Counted from the stretch's first letter, positions 24,712 through 34,150 are shown. The stretch: 47,970 nt of DNA from Thermoleophilaceae bacterium (GCA_030448005.1 JAUJNT010000002.1:190703-238672); one strand, 5' to 3'. The notes: generated by a model from the sequence alone, not told the origin. Made by a program: numbers and translations.

Positions 24712-25739
24712 GGGTCCTGATCGACACGAGCTATGCGCGCCGGGGCCCGTCGGGTACCGGGGTCTACGTCGAACAGATCGTGCGCGCACTGCGGGCGCGG
24801 GCCGCGGTCGAGGTGGTGGATGTTGCCCAGCCGCGGCGCGGTCGGCCGGGCGGGGGCAGCCTGGTGCGCAGCGCCGTGAACGCGCTGCTCGACCTGCACT
24901 GGCTTCACCGGGGCCTCCCAGGGGCTGCCCGCCGGTTGCGCGCAGACGTGGTGCACCACCCGCTCCCCGCCCACAGTCGGGGCCTTGGCTGCGCCCAGGT
25001 GGCCACCTTCCACGACGTGGCCTTCGAGGCGATGCCCAGCGGCTACGGCCGCATCTGGCGGGCGCTCGCTCGTCGCGCCTATCGCCGCGCGGCCTCCCGC
25101 AGCGATGCGATCGTCTGCGTGTCGGGGCACACGGCCTCGGACGTGGCCGGGGTGCTCGGTGCGGACCCTTCGAGGATCGTCGTGGCGCCGCACGGGCCGG
25201 GCCAGGTGGAGGGAGTCGCACCCCCCGCCGCCGAGCGCTCCCACCTGCTCTACGTGGGCGATGCCCAGGAGCGCAAGGACATCGCGCTGCTGCTCGAGGC
25301 CTACGCCTTCTACCGCGGCACGGCCCGCGAGCCGGTGGACCTCGTGATCGCCGGCGCGGCGGCCGGCAGCGCACAGGGGGCGCGCGGGGTGCGCGGCGTG
25401 CCGCACCCCTCACGCGAGCGCCTGCTCGGCCTCTACGGCTCCGCCATCGCGCTCGTTCACCCCGCGGCTCACGAGGGCTTCGGGCTCACGGTGCTCGAGG
25501 CGCTCTGGCTCGGCACTCCCGTGGTGGCGGTGCGCAACGCCGCGACCGAGGAGCTCGCCGCCTCCGCCGCCCTGCTGGTGGCCGACGCGGCCGGGATGGC
25601 GGCGCAGATCGGGCGGCTTGCCTCCGATCCCGGGCTGCGCGAGGAGCTGTCGCGACGGGGTCGGCAGAGCGCCGCCCGCTTCAGCTGGGACGCCTCGGCT
25701 CGGGCGCACGAGGAGGCCTATACCCTGGCCTCCCGATGA
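24708..25739 (+). CDS. GT4-family glycosyltransferase
   Basis: A 343-residue GT-B enzyme starting with GTG 24708 (GTGA overlap). LIDTSYARRGPSGTGVYVEQIVRAL is the acceptor loop; VATFHDVAFEAMP, IVCVSGHTASDVAGVLG and VVAPHG follow. The donor domain has LLYVGDAQERKDIALLLEAY and HPAAHEGFGLTVLEALWLGTPVVAV (EX7E). It resembles the GT4 proteins at 18851 and 20969, suggesting duplication within the locus. It overlaps the next gene by ATGA. Confidence 0.88.
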   Translation: MRVLIDTSYARRGPSGTGVYVEQIVRALRARAAVEVVDVAQPRRGRPGGGSLVRSAVNALLDLHWLHRGLPGAARRLRADVVHHPLPAHSRGLGCAQVATFHDVAFEAMPSGYGRIWRALARRAYRRAASRSDAIVCVSGHTASDVAGVLGADPSRIVVAPHGPGQVEGVAPPAAERSHLLYVGDAQERKDIALLLEAYAFYRGTAREPVDLVIAGAAAGSAQGARGVRGVPHPSRERLLGLYGSAIALVHPAAHEGFGLTVLEALWLGTPVVAVRNAATEELAASAALLVADAAGMAAQIGRLASDPGLREELSRRGRQSAARFSWDASARAHEEAYTLASR

Positions 25740-26950
25740 ACGTTGCGATTCTCGGAACACGCGGCATTCCCGCCTCCTACAGCGGGTTCGAGACTGCCGT
25801 CGAGCAGATCACCAGCCGGTTGACCGCCCGCGGGCACCGCGTCTCCGTCTACTGCCGCCCGCACGTGGTGGATCCGAACATCCGCGAGTGGAAGGGCGCC
25901 CAGCTCGTGCACCTGCCAACGGTGCGCAACAAGTACCTCGACACGTTCGTCCACACGCTGCTCTCCAGCGTGCACGCGGCTCGGCGCACCAAGCCCGACG
26001 TGGCGCTCTTCTTCATCGCCGGCAACAGCCCCCTGTGCATGATCACCCGTCTGGCGGGGATTCCCACGGTGATCAACGTGGACGGGCTCGACTCCGATCG
26101 CCGCAAGTGGAACCGCTTCGCCAAGTCCTATCTGCGGGCCGCCGAGCGCTTGTCGCCGCGGATGGCCACGCGGGCCATCACCGACTCACACGCCGTGGCG
26201 GCGATCTACGAGCAGCGCTACGGCCGGCAGATCGGCGTGGTGCCCTACGGCGCGGAGGTGCCGCCCACCCAGGAGACAGACGTCCTCGAGCGCCTCGACC
26301 TGGAGCCGCGGCGCTACGTGCTCTTCGTCGGCCGTCTCGAGCCGGAGAACAATCCCCATCTGCTGGTGGAGGCCTGGTCGAGGATTCCGACCTCCAAGAC
26401 GCGCGGCATGAAGCTCGTGGTGGTGGGCGGCGCCCCGTACGCGTCCGAGTACATCAACCGCGTGCGCCGCGCCGCGGACCCGCGGGTGCTCTTCCCCGGC
26501 TACGTCTTCGGTCCCGGCTACTGGGAGCTGCAGAAGAACGCGTACCTGTTCTGTGCCCCCACCGAGGTGGGCGGCACCCACCCGGTGATACTCGAGGCGC
26601 TGGCGGCCGGCAACTGCGTGCTCGTAAACGACTACCGGCCGAACGCGGAGACCGTCGGCGACGCCGGCGTGTACTTCTCCGGCGAGGAGGGCGTGCCGGA
26701 TCTCGCGCGCCAGCTCGAGCGGCTGCTCAACCACCCTGACGTGGTGGCCGGCTATCGCGAGCGGGCCCTCGAGCGCGCGGAGCTCTACTCCTGGGACGCC
26801 GTTGCCGCGGCCTACGAGCAACTGCTGCTGGAGGTCTCCGACTCGACCGGCTACGGCCCGCTGCCGATGGACCGGCTCGACGAGCTCGAGCGGGCCACGA
26901 CACCCGCGGGCCGGCCGCCCACACCCACGGCGAGTGCAGGACTGCGATGA
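25736..26950 (+). CDS. DUF1972-type GT4 glycosyltransferase (rhamnosyltransferase-like)
   Basis: A 404-residue enzyme. The N-terminal DUF1972 signature is intact: AILGTRGIPASYSGFETAVE (4-23), followed by VYCRPHVVD and LDTFVHTLLSSVHA. The GT4 donor domain shows YVLFVGRLEPENNPHLLVEAW, a distinctive VFGPGYWELQKNAYLFCAPTEVGGTHPVILEALAAGNCVLVND, and a non-conserved Pro/Thr-rich tail. Members of this group include rhamnosyltransferases of capsule and O-antigen loci. The start ATG 25736 overlaps the previous stop. The gene ends 10 bp before the HAD-like giant. Confidence 0.9.
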   Translation: MNVAILGTRGIPASYSGFETAVEQITSRLTARGHRVSVYCRPHVVDPNIREWKGAQLVHLPTVRNKYLDTFVHTLLSSVHAARRTKPDVALFFIAGNSPLCMITRLAGIPTVINVDGLDSDRRKWNRFAKSYLRAAERLSPRMATRAITDSHAVAAIYEQRYGRQIGVVPYGAEVPPTQETDVLERLDLEPRRYVLFVGRLEPENNPHLLVEAWSRIPTSKTRGMKLVVVGGAPYASEYINRVRRAADPRVLFPGYVFGPGYWELQKNAYLFCAPTEVGGTHPVILEALAAGNCVLVNDYRPNAETVGDAGVYFSGEEGVPDLARQLERLLNHPDVVAGYRERALERAELYSWDAVAAAYEQLLLEVSDSTGYGPLPMDRLDELERATTPAGRPPTPTASAGLR

Positions 26951-26960
26951 CGAGGCTGAG

Positions 26961-29594
26961 ATGGCGCGAGCGATGACAAGCACCGACGCCAGGCTCGAGG
27001 AGGCCTTCCGGCTCGTCGCCGATCCCTCGGTCTCAGTGCTCTCGCTCGACGTCTTCGACACGCTCATCTGGCGCAAGGTGGCGGAGCCCGTCGACGCCTT
27101 CTTCCTCGTCGGTGAGCGGTTGCGCGGCGAGCAGCTGTCGGTCGACCACGTCGACCCCACGGTCTTCCTGCGGCTGCGAACCGCCGCTGAGAGCCGCGCC
27201 CGGGCGGGCGCAGGTGGAGCCGAGGTCACGCTCGCGGAGATCTACGCGGAGCTTCCCGACTGGGTGCTCGCCGCGGGAGCAGCACGTGAGCAGCTCGCGG
27301 CGGTCGAGCTCGAGGTCGAGAGAAGCCTGATCTTGCCCGACCTGGACGTGCTCGCGCTCGTGCACGCGGCCAAGGCCCAAGGCAAGCGCGTCGTGGCGGT
27401 CTCGGACACCTACCTCTCGGGGGACGAGCTTCGCCTGGTCCTGTCGCCCACTTACTCCGACGCCGGCGAGATCGAGCGGATCTTCACGTCGAGCGATCAC
27501 CAGGAAGGCAAGGCCGGGGGGCTGTTCAAGATCGTGCTGAAGGACCTCCGGGTCGAGCCGGAGGCGGTCTTGCACGTCGGCGATCACCCGCAGTCCGATG
27601 TGGCGGCGCCGCGGCGCCTCGGCATTCGCACCGTCCTCTTCGAGCGCCGGCCCGAGCGCCTCGCGCACTCCCTGGCGCGGGAGCGTCGATACGTGACGGC
27701 GCCGATCGTGCCCGGGCAGGGTGACTTCGGCCTCACGGCGGCGAGGTCGAAGGTGCTCCACCGCCAGGAGCCGCGGGAGCTTCCCGAGGACCTGCGCGGC
27801 TTCTGGGAGTACGGCGCCGCGAGCTTGGGGCCGGCCTTCACCGGGTTCGCCGAGTGGGTGGTGGAGCGCGCACAGGAGCGCACCGCCGACCGCGTCTTCT
27901 GCCTGATGCGCGAGGGCGAGCTGCTCTCACGCCTGGTGAACGTGGCGAGCTCGTACATGGGAGCCGACGTGAGCGCCGAGCCGATCTGGCTTTCGCGTCA
28001 CCTCTGCTCGCGAGCGGCGATCCAGGACTGCACACCCGCCGAGCTTGCCGGTCTGCTGCGGCGCCGACAGCGCCCGACCGTGCGCGAGCTCTGCCGAACG
28101 CTCGAGGTCGATGTCGAGCTCGTTCCCGCCTTGAGGACTCGTGCCGAGCTCCGACTCACCGACCAGCGCCTCGCCGAGGATGTACTGCGAACGCTCGCGT
28201 ACGAGCCCGAGCTGCGCATCCAGATCCTCGCGAGCGCCCATGCTCTGCGCGCGCGGCTGGTCGAGTACGTGCGATCGAGGATCGGGCCCGACGAGCGTCG
28301 CATCCTCGTCGTGGACCTGGGCTGGGGAGCCACGATCCAGTCGCTGCTCGCCCGCGTCCTGCACGCGGCCGAGATCGAGATCGACACCGTGGGGCTCTAC
28401 CTCATCACGCAGGGCTTCGTGGCCGAGCGGATGCTCGACGGGTTCGAAACGGAGGGCTTCCTCGCCCGCCTCGGAACGCCGGCGGCCGCGACGCACGCCA
28501 TCCTGCGTAGCCCGGAGATCCTCGAGCAGGTCTGCATGCCCGACTTCGGCCCGCAGAGGGGCCTGACGGCCGACCTTCAGCCGATCCTCGGCGAGGCTGT
28601 CGACGCCCACACGGTCCAGGCGGATCAGCGCCACGCGATCCAGCAGGGGATCGCCGCGTTCCAGCGCGAGTGGGGCCGCTACCGCGCCGACCAGCGCGAG
28701 CGCGTGCCGGCCCTCTCACAGGGGGCGCAGGAGCTTCTTCTCGCCTCGCTCGCGCGAGCGCTCGTCGCTCCCACGCAGTCCGAGGCTCGGATGCTCGCCG
28801 GATGGCTTCACGACGAGAACTTCGGCTCCGCGGCCGTGGAGTCGATCGTCAGCCCACACGCGGCGCGAGCCGCGCGCTACTTCGACGCAGCGACGCTGCT
28901 CGATGTGCCGATGACCGAGCTGTACTGGCTCTACGGTTTTGCGGCGCTGCAGGACGACGCCTTGGCGGAGGCGACCGAGGCTGCGGCGATGGGGCTCGTG
29001 GCCGCCGGGGCCACGTCCTCGGTGGTCGAGACCGGAAGCGTCGAGCTGCTCTGCGACTACGGCATGGGCTTCTGGCACGGATCACGCGTCTCGGTCCTGC
29101 CGCGGCGCAACCGCTTCGGGCTCACGCTGGTGCGCCGAAGGCTCGAGGGCGATGGCATCCGGCGCGTGCGGATCGACGTCGCAAAGGCCCCGACGGTGAT
29201 GCGGATCGACTGGGCCGGCTTTCGCTGCCATCTCCGTGGACGCCCGGGTCCGGTGGAGGTCCGGCTCGAGCGTCCCGAGGAGCTTGAGCGGCTCACGCCA
29301 CGGCGCTTCACGCAGATAAGGCCGAAGCTCTTTCTGGTGGGAGCCGGCTCACAGCTCACCTTCGACGTCGTGGGCGCCACCGAAGGCGAGGCGGTGGCGG
29401 TCGACGTCGAGCTGGCCTACGCCGCCATGCCGGTCGCGCAGCCGCGCGGAGCGGATCGCGTGGTCGCGACGCGATGGCAGGCGAAGGCGACGCTTCAGGC
29501 CTCGAAGCGGATTGTGCTGCGCATCGAGGACCAGACCGGCCTGCCGGTGGCGGATCCGCTGCGCCGTATGTGGCGGCGCCTTCGCGACCTATGA
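26961..29594 (+). CDS. Large HAD-superfamily protein (COG5610-like), catalytically intact paralog
   Basis: An 877-residue soluble protein. Residues 15-250 form an HAD module: LSLDVFDTLIWRKV (nucleophile D30, acid/base D33), VVAVSDTYLS (S148), GKAGGLFK (K184) and HVGDHPQSD (D208, D213). Residues about 300-600 form a second domain with RVFCLMREGELLSRLV and ILVVDLGWGATIQSLLARVL, as seen in COG5610 proteins of polysaccharide loci. The last 150 residues look like a beta-rich domain (RVRIDVAKAPTVMRIDWAGFRC). The reaction is unknown; phosphate removal from a glycan or lipid carrier is a guess. ATG 26961 is chosen; ATG 26973 is an alternative. A paralog lies at 34298. Confidence 0.8.
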   Translation: MARAMTSTDARLEEAFRLVADPSVSVLSLDVFDTLIWRKVAEPVDAFFLVGERLRGEQLSVDHVDPTVFLRLRTAAESRARAGAGGAEVTLAEIYAELPDWVLAAGAAREQLAAVELEVERSLILPDLDVLALVHAAKAQGKRVVAVSDTYLSGDELRLVLSPTYSDAGEIERIFTSSDHQEGKAGGLFKIVLKDLRVEPEAVLHVGDHPQSDVAAPRRLGIRTVLFERRPERLAHSLARERRYVTAPIVPGQGDFGLTAARSKVLHRQEPRELPEDLRGFWEYGAASLGPAFTGFAEWVVERAQERTADRVFCLMREGELLSRLVNVASSYMGADVSAEPIWLSRHLCSRAAIQDCTPAELAGLLRRRQRPTVRELCRTLEVDVELVPALRTRAELRLTDQRLAEDVLRTLAYEPELRIQILASAHALRARLVEYVRSRIGPDERRILVVDLGWGATIQSLLARVLHAAEIEIDTVGLYLITQGFVAERMLDGFETEGFLARLGTPAAATHAILRSPEILEQVCMPDFGPQRGLTADLQPILGEAVDAHTVQADQRHAIQQGIAAFQREWGRYRADQRERVPALSQGAQELLLASLARALVAPTQSEARMLAGWLHDENFGSAAVESIVSPHAARAARYFDAATLLDVPMTELYWLYGFAALQDDALAEATEAAAMGLVAAGATSSVVETGSVELLCDYGMGFWHGSRVSVLPRRNRFGLTLVRRRLEGDGIRRVRIDVAKAPTVMRIDWAGFRCHLRGRPGPVEVRLERPEELERLTPRRFTQIRPKLFLVGAGSQLTFDVVGATEGEAVAVDVELAYAAMPVAQPRGADRVVATRWQAKATLQASKRIVLRIEDQTGLPVADPLRRMWRRLRDL

Positions 29595-30530
29595 GCCAGC
29601 TTGCCCTCGACCGCCGGCACGCTCGCGCAGCCGTGCGATCTCGACGCGCAGAGTAGCCGCCTCCACCTCCGCCGAGGCGAGGCTCCGGTCGTACTCCGCG
29701 AGCAGGCGGCCCTGCCGCAGCCCCAGCTCGGAGACGGTGTCCTGCTGTTCGATCAGCTTGACGTAGAGCTCGACCCGGTTGCGCTCGAGCCGCTCCAACA
29801 GGGGGTTACGATCGAACGGGCGCAGGATCTCTTCGATCGCACCGGCGTAGGGGGCGTCGCCGGAGTAGACGATGCCCAAGCCGAAGATCGACGGCACGTG
29901 AATGAAGCGCAATTCCCCACGGGCCGCCACGAAGTCCTCGACGGCCGTGCGCACGCCGTTGCGCTCGCCGCCCTCGTGTAGGGCGATCGCGAACCCGCCG
30001 CCGCCGCGAAAGCCGCCCCGCACCGCTTCGCTTCGGCCCGGAACGGAGCCGTGTTCCCAGGAGTAGGCATGGACGGCGCCCGCGGGAAGCGCGTCCGGCG
30101 CGTAGTACAGGTCGCGCTGGCCCCAGGGCCAGGACACGTCGTGCAGGACCACAAGCGCTGAGGAGCGCGCCGCGCGGGTCCGGTCGTCGATGTGCTCGAG
30201 CTCGCGCGAGACCGTCCAGTAGTTGTGGTCGCCATCGACGATGTAGGCGTCACAGGCCTCGAGCTGCTCGAGCGCCCACGGGCTGCGGCCCGGCACCAAG
30301 TGGAAGCGGTCCTCCTCCGCATCGAGTTGCTCGAGCTCCAGCGTGGGCATGGGCTCGACGCACCACAGGTGGCCGTCCTCGTTCGCGGCGAACGCGAGCA
30401 GCTCGCGTGTGTTCGCCCCCGACTCGGATCCGATCTCGAGGATCGTCCGGGCTCCGGCCGCGCTCAGACAGGACTCGATCAGGCCGCGGAACTCGACCAG
30501 CGAGTGGAGCAGTAGGGGAGGAGCCGCCAT
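29589..30530 (-). CDS. SAM-dependent methyltransferase with C-terminal coiled coil
   Basis: A 313-residue protein. Motif I is TILEIGSESGANTRELLAFA (about 29-48); CDAYIVDGDHNYWTVSREL and SALVVLHDVSWPWG follow, matching the Methyltransf_24-type fold with its acidic/His site. From about residue 245 to 305 a heptad pattern (LLERLERNRVELYVKLIEQ and onward) predicts a 60-residue coiled coil. Methyltransferase plus coiled coil in an ABC-exported polysaccharide locus recalls WbdD, which caps chains and measures their length; here no kinase domain is present. A TACGCT box lies 13 nt before the ATG. The 3' end overlaps the convergent HAD gene by 6 bp. Confidence 0.8.
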   Translation of the reverse strand: MAAPPLLLHSLVEFRGLIESCLSAAGARTILEIGSESGANTRELLAFAANEDGHLWCVEPMPTLELEQLDAEEDRFHLVPGRSPWALEQLEACDAYIVDGDHNYWTVSRELEHIDDRTRAARSSALVVLHDVSWPWGQRDLYYAPDALPAGAVHAYSWEHGSVPGRSEAVRGGFRGGGGFAIALHEGGERNGVRTAVEDFVAARGELRFIHVPSIFGLGIVYSGDAPYAGAIEEILRPFDRNPLLERLERNRVELYVKLIEQQDTVSELGLRQGRLLAEYDRSLASAEVEAATLRVEIARLRERAGGRGQAGS

Positions 30531-30672
30531 GATGGAGAGGTCGAGCGTACCCGCGACCGGCGGAGGAGCCTGTCGCCCAGCGGCTGCGCCTCAGCACGCA
30601 GCCGGGAGCAGCTCGGAAAGAGGTAGCTCAACCGTCCGGCCGCGGCGCCGCGGTTAGCAGCGACCTCGGAGA

Positions 30673-30678
30673 TACGCT
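30673..30678 (+). promoter_or_regulatory. -10 box, leaderless promoter of GT-C gene
   Basis: TACGCT followed by 7 nt and ATG 30686. No -35 match is seen. Confidence 0.5.
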
Positions 30679-30685
30679 GCAGGCG

Positions 30686-32323
30686 ATGAGCAGCATTGCC
30701 CTGAGACACGGGCGCGCGGGCGCCCTCGCGGCGCGATTGCTCGCGCGCGCCGAGGACTGGCGCTTCGCGATCGGCGCCATCGCACTGGCCGGTCTGGCGC
30801 TGAGAGCCGGAATTGCCCTGCGCGACCTCGACGTCGTCGATCGACTGTTCGTGCCCGACGACAGCTACTACACCTTGACGATCGCGCGCTCGCTGGCCGC
30901 CGGCGAGGGCCCGACCGTCGACGGCGAGGTGCTCACGAGCGGCTTCCAGCCGCTCCTGGCCTTCCTGATGGTCCCCATCTTCGCGATCATGGAGTCCGCC
31001 GACATGCCGCTGCGCGCGGCGCTACTCCTGCTGTCCGCAGCGGACGTGGGCAGCGCGGTGGTGCTGGGACTCCTCGCGCGCCGGCTGGCGGGCTCGGCGG
31101 CAGGGCTAGCGGCCGCGGCCCTGTGGGCGCTCTCGCCGGTGGCCGTGGGCAACGCGCTGAACGGCCTCGAGACCTCGCTGGCGCTCTTCTGCCAGCTCGC
31201 GCTCGTGGCCGTCTGGTGGCACGCGCGGGACCGTGACGAGACGTGGCGGTTCGCCGCCGTGGGCGCTCTGGCAGGGCTGGCGATGCTGGCGCGGGTCGAC
31301 AGCGCGTTCCTGATAGCCGCGCTGGCGGCGATCGAGCTTGGGAGCCGGCACTGGCGCCGCTTGGCCGCGGCCGCGGCGGCGGGTGCGATCGTCGTCGCCC
31401 CGTGGTGGATCTATGCCACGCTCCAGTTCGGGAGCCCGGTGCCCGAGAGCGGCGCCGCAGTGCAGGAGCTGGTGTCGGTCCACCGTGACCTGCACCTGGA
31501 GCGCACCGAGCAGCTCGGCTGGGCCGCCGGAACCCTTCTCGGTACCCCGTTCTTCGACTGGGGTGGCGCGCGCCATGCGCTGTTCGACTCTGCGCTGCTT
31601 TCGGTACTCGCATGGCTCTCGGCGGCGGGGCTCCTGATCGCCTTCGCCTGGCGCGTGGGGAGACGAGCAGTCCCGCTGGCCACGCTCGGCGTGCATGCTG
31701 TGGCGGTCTTCGGGTTCTACTCGCTCGTGGTGTCGGCGCTGTGGTTCTTTCGCCGCTATCTGGCGCCGGCGGAGGCGCTCCTCACCCTGATCGTGGCCCT
31801 CGCCGTGGCGTGGCTCTGGCGCAGGCGCCGCCGCCTCGAGCTGGCCGCCCCCGCGGGGCTCGCGGCCGTGGGGCTGATGGCGGCGCTCGGCCTCGGCACC
31901 TCGCTGAGCTACCTGCTGGCAGACCCCCCGCGCAGCCCGGACGTGGAGCTCGAGGGGGCGAAGGGATACCGCGAGGCCGCGGCCGACATCCTGGGCGCGG
32001 CTCCCGCGGGGGCGGTGATCGGGTCGCTTCAGAGCGGCGCGCTCCGCTATTACGCGCCGGCCACGGTGCGGGTGGTGAACCTCGACGGTGTCGTGGACGC
32101 TGACGCCGCGGTCGCGCTGAAGGAGGACCGCCTTGCCGCCTACGCCCGCCGCCGCGGCGTCACGCACTTCGCCGACTGGCCGTTCAACACGCGCCTGTTC
32201 CTGGCCCGCTCGGGCGATCCCGGGCTGAGCCCGCGGCGCTTGCGCCCGCTCGCCACCGCACGCGCTCAGGGGCCCCGCGAGGCGTTCTCGCTGTTTGAGA
32301 TCGACTGGCCGCGGCCTGGGTAG
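30686..32323 (+). CDS. GT-C-type membrane glycosyltransferase (PMT/GT39-like)
   Basis: A 545-residue protein with about 10-11 membrane helices. The first extracytoplasmic loop holds VPDDSYYTLTIARSLAAGEGPTVDG (D58-D59), the acidic motif expected for the catalytic site of GT-C enzymes, followed by TSGFQPLLAFL. The C-terminal 120 residues (from EGAKGYREAAADILG) form a soluble extracytoplasmic domain with conserved GALRYYAPATVRVVNLDGVVD. Such enzymes use polyprenyl-phosphate sugars, so this is one candidate user of the DprE1/DprE2 product. It is convergent with the next membrane protein, 10 bp apart. Confidence 0.8.
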   Translation: MSSIALRHGRAGALAARLLARAEDWRFAIGAIALAGLALRAGIALRDLDVVDRLFVPDDSYYTLTIARSLAAGEGPTVDGEVLTSGFQPLLAFLMVPIFAIMESADMPLRAALLLLSAADVGSAVVLGLLARRLAGSAAGLAAAALWALSPVAVGNALNGLETSLALFCQLALVAVWWHARDRDETWRFAAVGALAGLAMLARVDSAFLIAALAAIELGSRHWRRLAAAAAAGAIVVAPWWIYATLQFGSPVPESGAAVQELVSVHRDLHLERTEQLGWAAGTLLGTPFFDWGGARHALFDSALLSVLAWLSAAGLLIAFAWRVGRRAVPLATLGVHAVAVFGFYSLVVSALWFFRRYLAPAEALLTLIVALAVAWLWRRRRRLELAAPAGLAAVGLMAALGLGTSLSYLLADPPRSPDVELEGAKGYREAAADILGAAPAGAVIGSLQSGALRYYAPATVRVVNLDGVVDADAAVALKEDRLAAYARRRGVTHFADWPFNTRLFLARSGDPGLSPRRLRPLATARAQGPREAFSLFEIDWPRPG

Positions 32324-32333
32324 GAGCAGGCCC

Positions 32334-34076
32334 CTAGTCTCGGCAGGTCCAGCCGAGGCGCGTGGCCGGACCGTCGCCCAGCATCGTGCAGTCCCTTCCT
32401 CGTGCAAGCGGTCCGGGCCGGAAGCGCCGCGCGGCCGCCGTGCAGTCGGCGATGTCCCTCACGCGCTCCATCGCGCCACGCTCGACGTTCACGAAGAAGG
32501 CCGCGTCGTAGGAGGCCGCCTGCCCCTCGCCGAAGCCGAAGCGGTTCTGCGGGTACATATCGGTGAAGTTGCAGCGGATCGCGGTCTCAGGCAGGATCGG
32601 GTGCGCCTGCACCGAGGGATCCTGCAGGCGCATCTTGGCCGCGGGGTTCAAGTCCCACACCCAGGCGTACACCGGCACCCCCGGTGCCGTGAAGCCTGGC
32701 TGGCCGAAGGCGTAGATCGTGGAGCCGGGGGGATAGGGGCCGAACCTGGCGACCGCGTCCAGCACCCGCTTCTGCTCGGTGGCGGAAGCGGCGTACGCCG
32801 CCCTGCTGTCGTCCAGCTCGACGAGGTAGCCCGCGCCGACAAGGAGCGCGAGCACGACCGGCCCGGCCGCGGCGCGGAGCGGACTCGAGCGAGCGCGGCG
32901 CGCCACCAGCAGCGCGGCTAGCATTGCCGCCGCGTAGATCAGCGCGACCCAGCCCATGGCCGCGACCATGTTCACCCTGTTCTCGATGCCGGCGGCCAGC
33001 GGCGTGCCGTAGGACGCCCGCACCATCAGCAGGTAGCCGCCGCCGATCGTCACCAGCGCGATTCCCGCCACCACGAGCCACCGCTCGAGCTCGCCGCGGA
33101 AGGCATCGCCGCGCGGCATCAGCAGCCAGGTGGCGAGCGCCGTCGCGGGAATCCACAGCACGAGGGCGGTCACGAGGATCGGATCGACGTCGGCGAACGG
33201 CACGAGCACCTGGCTCAGGAGCGTCATGGAGTCGTCGGCTATCAGCCGCGCGTGGTCCACGCGATCCTTCCACGACAGGACGCCGTCGGGCAGTGTGTGG
33301 GCGACGGCGTAGCTGAGCGTGAGGCCGGTGACCGCGATGTCGGCCGCCCACCTCACCAGAGCGCCTCGCCACGCGGTGCGACCCACGTACAGCACCGCGC
33401 CGAGAACTACCGCCCCGGCGAGCGGCTCGTAGATCAGTACCCCCGCGACGAACATCGCGAGCGCGCCGCCGTGGACGGCGACCGCGTGCGCCTGGCTGCG
33501 CTGGCGCAGGCCGTGCAGCGCCACCACGAGGCCCAGCAGCCAGAGCACGACGGAGAGCTGGTCGTAGCTCGCCATCGGCCACAGCCGGACGCTGTCGGTG
33601 AACGGGAAGATCAGTACGAGCGTGGAGATGAGACCGCTGTGCAGGCGCGCGAGGCCGAGCGTGCGCAGCAGCAGGTACAGGGCCGCGGACATGAGCACGG
33701 CGAGGCCGACGGCCAGCGCGAGGTGCGGCTCGGGGCGAGTCCCGAACAGGAAGTGGGCCGGCGGCACCACGATCGGTAGGCCCAGGTGGTGGCCGGCAGG
33801 GCCGTCATTCAGCATGCTCCTCGCCACGTTGAGATAGCCGGTGGGGCCGGCGCGCGTCACTCCGGGCCCGCAGCAGGACGCCAGGTACTCGGTTTTCGCC
33901 GCGTTGCTCCAGTCGTCCATCAGGAAGCCGCCGTTCACGACGTGCGAGCCGTAGGCGGCGCCGGCCACGAGGACCAGCAGGATGGTTGCAAGCGCGAGCT
34001 CCCGCGCCGAGGGCGCCCCGGCTTGCAGCAGCAGCCGCGCAAGTCGTCGGGCCCGCGAAGGGCCAGTGCGCTTCAC
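32334..34076 (-). CDS. GT-C-like polytopic membrane protein
   Basis: A 580-residue protein with about 10-11 helices. The loop after helix 1 reads NGGFLMDDWSNAAKTEY (D54-D55), a plausible GT-C catalytic DD. A later loop, LIFPFTDSVRLWPMASYDQLSVVLW, resembles O-antigen-type transferases and polymerases. The C-terminal 150 residues are extracytoplasmic (GPYPPGSTIYAFGQPGFTAPGVPVYAWVW) and contain several cysteines that may pair. It starts with GTG 34076, divergent from the HAD-like paralog; the shared 221-bp region carries twin operator-like repeats. Donor and acceptor unknown. Confidence 0.75.
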   Translation of the reverse strand: MKRTGPSRARRLARLLLQAGAPSARELALATILLVLVAGAAYGSHVVNGGFLMDDWSNAAKTEYLASCCGPGVTRAGPTGYLNVARSMLNDGPAGHHLGLPIVVPPAHFLFGTRPEPHLALAVGLAVLMSAALYLLLRTLGLARLHSGLISTLVLIFPFTDSVRLWPMASYDQLSVVLWLLGLVVALHGLRQRSQAHAVAVHGGALAMFVAGVLIYEPLAGAVVLGAVLYVGRTAWRGALVRWAADIAVTGLTLSYAVAHTLPDGVLSWKDRVDHARLIADDSMTLLSQVLVPFADVDPILVTALVLWIPATALATWLLMPRGDAFRGELERWLVVAGIALVTIGGGYLLMVRASYGTPLAAGIENRVNMVAAMGWVALIYAAAMLAALLVARRARSSPLRAAAGPVVLALLVGAGYLVELDDSRAAYAASATEQKRVLDAVARFGPYPPGSTIYAFGQPGFTAPGVPVYAWVWDLNPAAKMRLQDPSVQAHPILPETAIRCNFTDMYPQNRFGFGEGQAASYDAAFFVNVERGAMERVRDIADCTAAARRFRPGPLARGRDCTMLGDGPATRLGWTCRD

Positions 34077-34100
34077 CTCAGGCCTGGGCCGGCGCCGGGC

Positions 34101-34150
34101 TGGGCCGAACGGTCCCTCACCGGGGCCGCTGGGCCGAACCGTCCCTCACC
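34101..34150. promoter_or_regulatory. Twin operator-like repeats in divergent intergenic region
   Basis: Two 21-bp copies, 34101-34121 and 34130-34150, differ at one base and are 29 bp apart. Each contains an interrupted dyad (GGGcCG-AA-CgGtCCC type, five or six paired positions). They lie between the divergent starts at 34076 and 34298. Dyads repeated at a spacing near three helical turns are typical of cooperative repressor or activator sites. No regulator gene is adjacent. The sequence was not noticed elsewhere in the window. Confidence 0.5.

Noticed and set aside
24036-25406. Minus-strand extension of the GT2 gene far upstream of 24035
   Set aside because: The extra sequence is antisense to the methyltransferase and GT4 genes. 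GT2 similarity begins only at ATG 24035.
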